A DNA stretch of 64,000 nt from an uncultured Verrucomicrobiota bacterium. Its GTDB lineage: Bacteria; Verrucomicrobiota; Kiritimatiellia; CAIQIC01; Lenti-01. The DNA lies in the NCBI GenBank assembly GCA_937872095.1, contig CALMNW010000086.1:1-64000 (forward strand), given 5' to 3'. This document shows, piece by piece, positions 45,786 through 53,069 of the stretch. The stretch's first letter is position 1. Each line of letters opens with the position of its first letter. Under the pieces are notes generated by a model. It made no database searches and was not told the origin of the DNA. It saw only the letters and a list, made by a program, of their open reading frames with translations. The position numbers and the translations under genes are program-made.

Positions 45786-46259
45786 CTATCCCCGCTTGCA
45801 GGGCTGGTCCTCAAGCCCCCGCCTCAAGATCTCGACCCAGGCCAGCCCCGGGCTCAATCCTGTCCGCTCGGGCTTGGTCTTTCTGGCTGCCACCCGCTTC
45901 TTGCTCCGCATCTCATCCTTGGGGGCGCGCCGATTGGCCCGGATGCGCTCAAATGCTTCCTGCCAGGCTTTGAGCTCGTTCCGGCCAGCCTTCTCCAGGT
46001 AGGCCGTCCAGACCGCGTCCAGCACCCGCGAACGCACCATCGTCGCAATGCGCAGATAGAGAGGATTGGGCGACGGGTAGCGCCTGGGTAGCCGGTTGCG
46101 CATGGAGTGGTTGTGCCAGACCATGTAGAGCGCGGCCTCGAAGACCCGCATATCCTCGTATTCGAACTTGTGCCCCGGCGCCGGCATGCGCTTCGGCATG
46201 AGACCCTCGATCTTCGGCCAGATCTCGCGGATGCGCCGTCGTACCTCGGTCCATTTCAT
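45786..46259 (-). CDS. DUF4096-like protein related to IS5-type transposase N-terminal halves
   Basis: The 157 residues resemble the N-terminal DUF4096 part of IS5-family transposases. An opening W.I.PKIEGLMPKR segment is followed by MRVFEAALYMVWHNHSMRNRLPRRYPSPNPLYLRIATMVRSRVLDAVW, which has the spacing of that domain. The tail is Lys/Arg-rich. The DDE catalytic half is absent, and I see no second frame or terminal inverted repeats around it. It is therefore either a domesticated DNA-binding protein or a decayed insertion-sequence fragment. It is the first gene of the island next to the attachment site. Confidence 0.5.
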   Translation of the reverse strand: MKWTEVRRRIREIWPKIEGLMPKRMPAPGHKFEYEDMRVFEAALYMVWHNHSMRNRLPRRYPSPNPLYLRIATMVRSRVLDAVWTAYLEKAGRNELKAWQEAFERIRANRRAPKDEMRSKKRVAARKTKPERTGLSPGLAWVEILRRGLEDQPCKRG

Positions 46260-46339
46260 GGCCGCTACCGTACCATCTCGGTCCGGCCGGTGTCACGCCC
46301 ACACGACCACCGGACTAACCCACGGGGCCCTATTCGCCT

Positions 46340-46367
46340 TTTACGGTCCCCGGCCTCCCGCTATAGT
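46340..46367 (+). promoter_or_regulatory. Probable promoter of the LysM gene, leaderless
   Basis: TTTACG (46340-46345), a 16-nt spacer and TATAGT (46362-46367), 6 nt before the ATG. No ribosome-binding site is present. Confidence 0.5.
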
Positions 46368-46373
46368 GCCGCC

Positions 46374-46712
46374 ATGAAACTGCTCGCCGATTGGAAATGG
46401 TATGCGGCCCTGGCCGTCTTCGCGCTCTTCACAGCGCTGGTCGTCTGGCTGCCGGGACCACGAACGAAGCCTGCGGCCACCGTAATGGCCCCTCCTTCAC
46501 CCAACGGCGCTACCGACATGCCCTCCGACCGGCCAGACCCTACTCCCGACGAAACCGACGCCATGCTCTACTATACGGTCCAAGACAACGACACGGTGGC
46601 CAGTATCGCCCGCCTGTTCGTAACGTCGGAGGAAGAGCTGCGGTGGGCCAACCACATTCCTGAGGGTGGCGAGTTCGCCCCCGGAGACAAAATACGGATA
46701 CCCGTCCAATGA
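46374..46712 (+). CDS. LysM-domain membrane-anchored protein
   Basis: The 112 residues have one N-terminal membrane helix (about 9-27) and a Pro/Thr-rich linker (30-62). A single LysM domain follows at about 66-111: YYTVQDNDTVASIARLFVTS, then LRWANHIP and DKIRIPV at the end. LysM binds the GlcNAc-MurNAc backbone of peptidoglycan, so the protein should tether the inner membrane to the cell wall. The lipoprotein gene follows directly, with its possible first ATG overlapping this stop codon. Both are island cargo. Confidence 0.82.
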   Translation: MKLLADWKWYAALAVFALFTALVVWLPGPRTKPAATVMAPPSPNGATDMPSDRPDPTPDETDAMLYYTVQDNDTVASIARLFVTSEEELRWANHIPEGGEFAPGDKIRIPVQ

Positions 46713-46741
46713 GGTCACGCCCCGATAGCATGGAGACGTTC

Positions 46742-47596
46742 ATGAGATGGATTTGCATGGGCCTGTTGGCCGCCACCCTCTGCGGATGCTCGACCGTCGT
46801 ATCCACCCGTCCTATGGGCGAAGCCCCGCTCGACCTATCCGGCCATATCGCCGAATGGCAGGGTACGTGGCGGGCGCCCGTAGGCCCCTGCACACTTACC
46901 GTCGTGGATGCCACCAACGGCGTCTTGGCCATGACCAGCACCAAGCCCGTCGGCTGGTGGCGGTGGAGCAACGAGACGATGACCGTGTACTTGCGCACGG
47001 CCGGCGACTGGACGTATGCCAGCATCGACTGCACCGAGGGGACGAACGCCTGTTTCCTGTGGGGCAAGGTCGAAAATGCGGGCGATTTTATCATCTGGTG
47101 GACGCCCGACCCCGAGAAGTTCAGGCCCCTCGTCGAATCCGGGACGTTCCCCGGCACCATCGAGAAGATGATTAAGAAGAAAAAGCAGGCGGCGCAGCCG
47201 GTCTTCCCCATCTTGGGCTATACATCGAACGGCGAAGCCATCTATGAGACGGGCGTACCAGGCGGTCCGTCCGAGCCCTTCACATGGGCGCTAGACGTCC
47301 CGAAGCCGGAGATGCCGCCGAGCACGGAGGACAAGCCGGCTGCCGACGCGGCCCACGATGTGTCCGTGGAGGCACCGCCCATGTCCGAGGCGGGGTCGGC
47401 AATGTCGGGCTTCGGTGGCGACCAGATCACCCTGGGCGACTTGGAGCCCGCGCACTACGAATTGATCGCGTCATCATCCAACGGGGTCCTGTTCGCGTGG
47501 GATGCCCCGTTCGTCCTGGTCAAGGAGTCGGCGCGCACCGACCTCAGGCACCTGCGGGCGGCCACGAAACGCTGGATGCGCGAACAGGGCAAGTGA
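46742..47596 (+). CDS. Island lipoprotein of unknown function
   Basis: From 46742 the protein has 284 residues and begins with a lipoprotein signal, MRWICMGLLAATLCGC, lipid cysteine at residue 16. The first 130 residues of the mature part look beta-rich and compact (AEWQGTWRAPVGPCTLTVVD, then TGDWTYAS-like strands). A Pro/Glu-rich linker (about 185-225) precedes a small C-terminal domain (ALDVPKPE, later LGDLEPAHYELIASSSNGVL). No family is recognised. GGAGA lies 5 nt before this ATG; two earlier in-frame ATGs (46709 and 46730) are possible. It is coupled to the LysM gene. Confidence 0.72.
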   Translation: MRWICMGLLAATLCGCSTVVSTRPMGEAPLDLSGHIAEWQGTWRAPVGPCTLTVVDATNGVLAMTSTKPVGWWRWSNETMTVYLRTAGDWTYASIDCTEGTNACFLWGKVENAGDFIIWWTPDPEKFRPLVESGTFPGTIEKMIKKKKQAAQPVFPILGYTSNGEAIYETGVPGGPSEPFTWALDVPKPEMPPSTEDKPAADAAHDVSVEAPPMSEAGSAMSGFGGDQITLGDLEPAHYELIASSSNGVLFAWDAPFVLVKESARTDLRHLRAATKRWMREQGK

Positions 47597-47639
47597 AGAT
47601 CATATGACAGGTGATCTTGATGACCAGAAAAAGGGCCCA

Positions 47640-49391
47640 TTACTTCGGAGCGTTCTCACGGGGTGGGAATTTTGCGGGTTTATTACGCACGCCGTCAAGA
47701 TATCCTGCCAGACAAGAGGTATACTCCAGACCTTGCGCTGGTGTTGCGTAATAGCGTCCCAACATGTCGTCAAGGTCGTTCGCAGAAGCCGGAGCAGCCC
47801 GATCTGGATTATATAATGAATTTAGCGATTCCGCTAAAGTGCCTAATCCATAGCCGTATCCATACCATGCTGGATCGACATCCTCTTGATCAGGCTGATT
47901 CAAGGCAGCATGTTTCGCCCTGGTCTCAAGCGCCCCCAGAATATCCTCGCCTCTATACATTTGGCCTTTCAGGTAGTTAACAACTTCCGCGTGTCCGTTA
48001 TTAAATGCATAAAATAAGGCCAACACATCTGCATTAACGTCTGCTCCTTTCTCGACAAGGTACTTAACAATATCAAGGTGACCAGTACCCGCCGCACATG
48101 CTAAGGGCGAAAGTTCATCCGACATCCCAGTGTTAACATCCGCACCATTTTCGACAAGGTATTTAACGACATCAAGCCCCCCATTGCCTGCCGATATACT
48201 TAACATGCCCGCCATATTCGCATGGAGATCTGCCCCCATTTTTTCTAAATACATTATCACCTCAAGATTTTCGGCTGCAAACGTTATCGCATTTACACCT
48301 TCTCTGATCTCTGTATTTACATCTGCACCTTTCTCAACCAGGTATTCCACGATATCCAAATGCCCCCCAGCCGCCGCCAGTATCAGTGGCGTAAACCCAC
48401 TTTGGTTCATATTAATATCTGAGCCCTGATCCACCAATCGCCTTACAGCTGGATAGTCTCCGACATAGGCGGCCTCAAGCAGTGGCGAAACAAATTTGGC
48501 ATTTTCAGGCAATAATGAGTTGAGCGGATTGGAGACGTTTGCAGTCTTCGAGTTTGCTGCGCTTATCTGCTGGCCACCGCCGTTTGAATACGGTCTCGCG
48601 ATGTCGCTCCAGTAATAGTAGGCAGTGACCGCCACGCCAACCATGGTCACGCCCAGAACAAAGTTCCCGGCAACAACGATTTTCGGCCTCGCCGACCTAA
48701 TACATTCCATGCCTTGCTTCGTCATTGTGACGCGTCGGACTTGACTGCCTAACGAATCACTTACAGCCTCCCCCTCCGCCAGTTCCATGCCCAGCAAGGC
48801 AAACAGTCGATTCATTCTTCCACACCGCATTACGCGCGCCATGAGCAGGGTATAATGCGATATTGATTTATGCTCTTCGACCGGCACCTTTCCATCTACT
48901 TCTGCATCGTGGTCTACTGCGAGAAGCTGCTCTCGAATTTTCGCCCCCTTCTCCTCATCAATCTTGTTCCGATAGGCTTGCGCTCCCATCTTTCTGTACT
49001 GGCAAACCAAACACGCTTTCAATATCGGCAACAAAACGAGCCATCGGACTGCGACATTGATGAGCCACCCGATCAGGCATACGGCCATTGCCACCCATTT
49101 GAACAGCATCCAGAAAACACGTGCCACCCCACGTACGGCCAAACTCCGCTTGGATATTTGCTCGTCGGCTATTGGCGTGTCCAAAGGCGGTTCACTCGTG
49201 GCCATATTCACAGTCGATACTGTATCAACGCCCGCGGTCGCGTTATCGGCCGGTGCCGCAGCCTGTTCTTCCGGGCCTGGTATGACGAGGGGTTCGTTGC
49301 ACTCTGGACATGGGACGGACATTCCGGCACCAGCAGCGTCGACGACTAGGTTGTGGCCGCACTTCGGGCAGTTGAACTGTATGTCACTCAT
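47640..49391 (-). CDS. Zinc-ribbon and ankyrin-repeat membrane protein
   Basis: From 49391 the protein has 583 residues. A zinc ribbon opens it (Cys8, Cys11, Cys28, Cys31; CPKCG...CPECN). A hydrophobic pair of helices (about 88-125) and a further helix (about 237-258) follow. Six ankyrin-like units span about 290-480, for example SGFTPLILAAAGGHLDIVEY and LVEKGADVN. The C-terminal 100 residues are unrelated. The ribosome-binding site GGGAGGGG precedes the ATG. Base composition is visibly lower in GC than the flanks, especially over the ankyrin part, which suggests separate acquisition. The role is probably protein-protein binding at the membrane. Confidence 0.78.
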   Translation of the reverse strand: MSDIQFNCPKCGHNLVVDAAGAGMSVPCPECNEPLVIPGPEEQAAAPADNATAGVDTVSTVNMATSEPPLDTPIADEQISKRSLAVRGVARVFWMLFKWVAMAVCLIGWLINVAVRWLVLLPILKACLVCQYRKMGAQAYRNKIDEEKGAKIREQLLAVDHDAEVDGKVPVEEHKSISHYTLLMARVMRCGRMNRLFALLGMELAEGEAVSDSLGSQVRRVTMTKQGMECIRSARPKIVVAGNFVLGVTMVGVAVTAYYYWSDIARPYSNGGGQQISAANSKTANVSNPLNSLLPENAKFVSPLLEAAYVGDYPAVRRLVDQGSDINMNQSGFTPLILAAAGGHLDIVEYLVEKGADVNTEIREGVNAITFAAENLEVIMYLEKMGADLHANMAGMLSISAGNGGLDVVKYLVENGADVNTGMSDELSPLACAAGTGHLDIVKYLVEKGADVNADVLALFYAFNNGHAEVVNYLKGQMYRGEDILGALETRAKHAALNQPDQEDVDPAWYGYGYGLGTLAESLNSLYNPDRAAPASANDLDDMLGRYYATPAQGLEYTSCLAGYLDGVRNKPAKFPPRENAPK

Positions 49392-49843
49392 TTGAACCCC
49401 TCCCGGCCGACCAACAAAAGAGGCGCGGCAACTGCCACGCCCACGGAGGGACCGCGAAGCCCCTAGAGGAACATGAAACAGAAGCCGCGCCCAATGCGCG
49501 CGCCTCCGCTTGTTCGTCCCTCTATGTGAAAATTCGCGGTTTTCCGTGGAGCGAATCTTGCGATTACGCAAAATCTCTATGTGTGGTCTATGCCTTGCCT
49601 ATAGCCGTCTCCTGTGACTTCCTGAGGGCACCGCCATTGCGACGCCCATCAGGATAGCCAACCCTATAAGACTCCCCAAACCCCTGCGATTCAAGCCAAA
49701 TCACCCCCGCCCTGGCGCTAGGACGCGATATAGGCCGTTTTGGGGTTTCTGGGGGCCCAAGGCGGCGTCAGAGACTCCCGCGTGCCCTCTTGGTCGTCTG
49801 CCGCCCCAGGTTGCCACCACCCCGACACCCCACCAGTTGGATG
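49392..49843. other. Non-coding stretch between the ankyrin gene and tspO
   Basis: No frame here has convincing codon use, and no RNA gene is seen. The sequence is mixed in composition, with an AT-rich part around 49520-49610 that could hold the ankyrin gene promoter. The rest holds no feature I can support. Confidence 0.5.
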
Positions 49844-49859
49844 GTGGAACGCGTTCCAC
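49844..49859. promoter_or_regulatory. Perfect 16-bp palindrome upstream of tspO
   Basis: GTGGAACGCGTTCCAC reads the same on both strands. It lies 79 bp before the tspO start and upstream of its probable promoter, a position suited to an activator or a repressor dimer. Confidence 0.5.
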
Positions 49860-49903
49860 AATCGTTTTCGGGGGTGTCTGGGACACGCCCCCCATCGCCC
49901 GGC

Positions 49904-49931
49904 TTCTCTTTTGGCCGCCGACGGCTACAAT
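49904..49931 (+). promoter_or_regulatory. Probable promoter of tspO, leaderless
   Basis: TTCTCT (49904-49909), a 16-nt spacer and TACAAT (49926-49931), 6 nt before the ATG. No ribosome-binding site is present. Confidence 0.45.
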
Positions 49932-49937
49932 GCCCCC

Positions 49938-50441
49938 ATGAACGCCACGACTTCCGACCAGTACCGCCCCACTCCATCTGCAGGCCGCTCGCTGGCCGCT
50001 CTGGTCGGCTGGCTGCTGCTGACCTATGGCGTGTCGGCCACGGCCGTCTTCGTCTCCACTGGCGGCTGGAACGCCACTTTGGCCAAGCCCGCGTGGAACC
50101 CGCCCGGATGGGTCTTCGGCCCTGTCTGGACGATTCTCTATGCCATGATGGCGGTGGCGGCCTGGCGCGTTTGGCTGCAGGGCGGCTGGTCTCAGCAGAA
50201 GACCGCGCTCCGCCTGTACCTCCTCCAGTGGGCGCTCAACGCCCTGTGGACGCCCCTGTTCTTCGGCCTGCACCAGCCGGGATGGGCACTGGCGGAGATC
50301 CTGGTCCTTCTGGCGGCTATTCTGGCGACGATGCGGGCTTTCTGGCGTGTTGACCGGCCTGCCGGGCTGCTATTGCTCCCCTACGCCGCATGGGTGGCCT
50401 TCGCCACCGCGCTCAACTGGACGATCTGGCGAATGAGCTGA
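49938..50441 (+). CDS. tspO: TspO/MBR family membrane protein
   Basis: The 167 residues have five membrane helices and the TspO hallmarks: LAKPAWNPPGWVFGPVWTIL near 52-71, the Trp-rich LQWALNALWTPLFFGLHQPGWALAE near 95-120 and FATALNWTIWRMS at the end. TspO proteins bind porphyrins and tryptophan-derived ligands and act in tetrapyrrole or stress signalling. The N-terminal extension of about 20 residues is hydrophilic. It is island cargo with its own promoter and ends 11 bp from the convergent last gene of the BREX operon. Confidence 0.9.
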   Translation: MNATTSDQYRPTPSAGRSLAALVGWLLLTYGVSATAVFVSTGGWNATLAKPAWNPPGWVFGPVWTILYAMMAVAAWRVWLQGGWSQQKTALRLYLLQWALNALWTPLFFGLHQPGWALAEILVLLAAILATMRAFWRVDRPAGLLLLPYAAWVAFATALNWTIWRMS

Positions 50442-50452
50442 GGGCGTGGCCG

Positions 50453-50956
50453 TCAGAAAAGGCTGGCGAACATTCTTTCTGTCGTCTCGTCCATCTCCAG
50501 CACGGCCCCGAGGGCAACGCTGCCTGCCTCGGGCCGGACGATGGGACTGATCCACGCGCGCTGCGTTCCATCCCGGCACTTGTAGTGGACCAACAGGTTC
50601 TCTGTCTTGTCCTCGTGCTTCAGGTCGGGCATACGCATCTCGCCGGACGTGAGCTGGATCCAAGTATGGTCGTTAGGTCCCCGGGGGATATACACTCGGA
50701 TTATGACAATATGGACGATGCCAAAGACTTTTTCAGCGCGTGCCTGCTGCTTCAACGCCGCAGCGAACTGGGCTCTGTCCAAACCCTCCTGCCCGATTAC
50801 TGACACGTTGCCATCCTTCTGGAATAGAAAGAACCTTTCCTGATGAGCGCCGTCCTTGAGAAAAGTCGCGCGAGCCTCCTCAACAAACCACTCGGCCGTG
50901 CGCCGCATAGATGCCGAAGGATCGGAACCATCCCAGTCTGGAGCCTTGCGTGACAT
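50453..50956 (-). CDS. Unknown last gene of the BREX operon
   Basis: From 50956 the protein has 167 residues and no recognised family. It has an acidic N-terminus, then RTAEWFVEEARATFLKDGAH, a beta-rich middle (VFGIVHIVIIRVYIPRGPND) and the C-terminal segment LLVHYKCRDGTQRAWISPIV. No signal peptide or membrane helix is present, so it is cytoplasmic. It starts 61 bp after the brxL stop on the same strand, so it is likely to be on the BREX transcript. The start was chosen at the first ATG after the brxL gene; the longer frame would overlap brxL. Confidence 0.62.
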   Translation of the reverse strand: MSRKAPDWDGSDPSASMRRTAEWFVEEARATFLKDGAHQERFFLFQKDGNVSVIGQEGLDRAQFAAALKQQARAEKVFGIVHIVIIRVYIPRGPNDHTWIQLTSGEMRMPDLKHEDKTENLLVHYKCRDGTQRAWISPIVRPEAGSVALGAVLEMDETTERMFASLF

Positions 50957-51017
50957 GCGTGCTAGCCCATGCTGACGGGTAAACAATGGCTGCCTTCGTT
51001 CATGCCGTTCCCATAAA

Positions 51018-53069
51018 TCATTCGGCCAATGCCTTGAGCAATGCTTCTTTGGCGTCGTTGTAGAACTGGATGTCAATTTTGACGGCCAGATCGTCCGGCA
51101 GATCAAGAAGCTGCTTGCGGGCAGACACGGGGAGCAACAAGGCCGCCGCGCCTTTGTCGATTGCCAGTTCGGCCACCGACACGGCGTTGTAGACGGGATC
51201 CACGGAACCTCCCAGATTCAGGCCGCCTACCACCACCAGGCCGGCCTTCAGGCTCTTTTGCAGCAGGGCGCCACAAAGCGACAGCAAAACGCCGACGCCA
51301 ACGGCCGAGCCCGTCTTGGCCGCATCGAATGCCCGCAGCTGAACGGAAAACTCGTGTTCGCGCGGCTCGCGGTCGCCTGTCAGCTGCTTGGCCCGTCCAT
51401 ACAGGTTCTGTTCGGCGCACCGCACGCTCTCCTTGAACGGACCCGGCGCCGGCTGGTTGAGGATTTTGATGCCCGAGCCCGGTCCTTCCACGGTCTCGAT
51501 CCGGTACAGCGCAGGATTTTCATCCACCCCACCGGGCGAAATGGTCCAGACCTGCCCAGGCGGCAGCGGATCCACGCCGATGCTGTCCTCGCTCTGGAGT
51601 TCCGGCGTGGAGACGAACTGCTCCACCCCGTCTGGGCCCAGCTGATAGCTGAAATGGGTGTTCCTGAATTCGGCGGCGCCGATGCGCTTCTGCTGCTCCT
51701 TCACGCGCCTGCGGGCTTCCAGCGCCAGATGCAAGGCCCATTCCAAGGCTTCGTCGGACACCGGGGTTGCCGGATTCGGATAGAGCAACTTCAGTAGTCC
51801 GCTGGTGGTCTTCTGGACGGCGTTCACGTCTCTGCCGCTCAGCGCCCCGCCGAAATGGACCCGGCCCTGGAGAACATTAACCCGGCTCTGGCGGCGAAGC
51901 TGGTTGAAGCACTCCGACAGGAAATCGCTGACCAGTCCAAACCGGTCGGTCAGCAGTTCACGGCTGATCTTCGGCACATCCCACCCGGGAATATAGGAAT
52001 GCAGGCGATCCATGAAGGCCGTGTCGTCCCGCATCTCCGGCGGCAAGGGACCGAACAGGTGGCCGATCCGCTGCTGGTGCTGGACGTCCACGTCGAAATT
52101 GCCGACCATGACGATGCTTCCGTCGGCGCGGATGCTCTCCTTGCCCCGGCTGAACTCGCCGGACTCCATATAGCCCTTCATGATGTTCACGCCGTCCTTC
52201 TGGTCGAAGGAGACTCCGGACACCTCGTCGAAGCACACCACGTCGTACATGCAGACAAGGCCGCGTTGGCCGTTGGCATTGTTGACGAACATCTTGGCGA
52301 CCGTCGTCTTGCCGCCGGAAACCAGATGCGCATAGGGCGAAACCTGCTGGAACAGATGGCTCTTGCCGGTCCCGCGGGGGCCCAGCTCCACCATGTTGTA
52401 GTTCCGCTCCACGAACGGCACCATCCGCAGAAGCGCCACGTCCCGTGCCCGTCCGGAGATTTTCTCGGGTTCGATGCCTGTGCTGCGGAGCAGGAAATTC
52501 TTCCATTCTTCGAGGCTGAACATCTCCCGCCCGCGGCACATGGTTTCCAGCACGTCGCGCTTGGAAATCTGAATTTCGCGCAAGGATTCGACGCCGAAGG
52601 GCCGCCCCTTGGTTTCCTGCGCGATCGTGGGGTCGTAGGTCAGCTCGATCTCGGCGTAGAACCCGCCGGTCAGCATCCGCTCGTTGGCGCGCACAAGCTC
52701 GGGCGTGATTCGCACGTTGTTGAGCTGCAGGCTGGGCAACGTCGCCACGAAGGAATCCGTCTGGGCGTCCAGCCGGGCGGTGATGATGTCGATGATCCGG
52801 ACCTGGCCGAGCTCCTTGGCCCGCGCCTTGAACAACTCCTGCTCCCCGGCCCGTACCGTCTTCTCTCCCAGCTGGCGTTCCACGATCCGCAGCCCCTCCT
52901 GGATTTCGGCATCGTCCACGGACGAGCAGTATCGGCCCAGCACGAACTCCGCCACGTAGGTGGGCACGGGATACTGGCCTTTGAAGCGCCGTACCAGGTC
53001 CTTGCGGACAACGACCCCCTCGAAGGCATCGGTCGCAATCTTATCCAACGCATCCAGTTCCATTTTCAT
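51018..53069 (-). CDS. brxL: BREX AAA+ protein BrxL (Lon-like)
   Basis: The 683 residues are BrxL throughout. An N-terminal domain (1-200) precedes an AAA+ core with Walker A GPRGTGKSHL near 230-240. VVCFDEVSGVSFDQKDG is the Walker B region, and a C-terminal Lon-protease-like domain follows (about 555-683). In the last, the serine is present (KTGSAVGVGV) but I see no lysine at the expected second dyad position (GGSVDPVYNAVSVAEL). BrxL assembles on DNA and is needed for BREX-1 defence. The ATG overlaps the pglZ stop (ATGA), and GGAGAAAACTC precedes it. Confidence 0.92.
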   Translation of the reverse strand: MKMELDALDKIATDAFEGVVVRKDLVRRFKGQYPVPTYVAEFVLGRYCSSVDDAEIQEGLRIVERQLGEKTVRAGEQELFKARAKELGQVRIIDIITARLDAQTDSFVATLPSLQLNNVRITPELVRANERMLTGGFYAEIELTYDPTIAQETKGRPFGVESLREIQISKRDVLETMCRGREMFSLEEWKNFLLRSTGIEPEKISGRARDVALLRMVPFVERNYNMVELGPRGTGKSHLFQQVSPYAHLVSGGKTTVAKMFVNNANGQRGLVCMYDVVCFDEVSGVSFDQKDGVNIMKGYMESGEFSRGKESIRADGSIVMVGNFDVDVQHQQRIGHLFGPLPPEMRDDTAFMDRLHSYIPGWDVPKISRELLTDRFGLVSDFLSECFNQLRRQSRVNVLQGRVHFGGALSGRDVNAVQKTTSGLLKLLYPNPATPVSDEALEWALHLALEARRRVKEQQKRIGAAEFRNTHFSYQLGPDGVEQFVSTPELQSEDSIGVDPLPPGQVWTISPGGVDENPALYRIETVEGPGSGIKILNQPAPGPFKESVRCAEQNLYGRAKQLTGDREPREHEFSVQLRAFDAAKTGSAVGVGVLLSLCGALLQKSLKAGLVVVGGLNLGGSVDPVYNAVSVAELAIDKGAAALLLPVSARKQLLDLPDDLAVKIDIQFYNDAKEALLKALAE

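Noticed and set aside
45611-46259. Complete IS5-type insertion sequence
   Set aside because: Only a DUF4096-like half is encoded. No catalytic DDE part, no terminal inverted repeats and no target-site duplication could be found.
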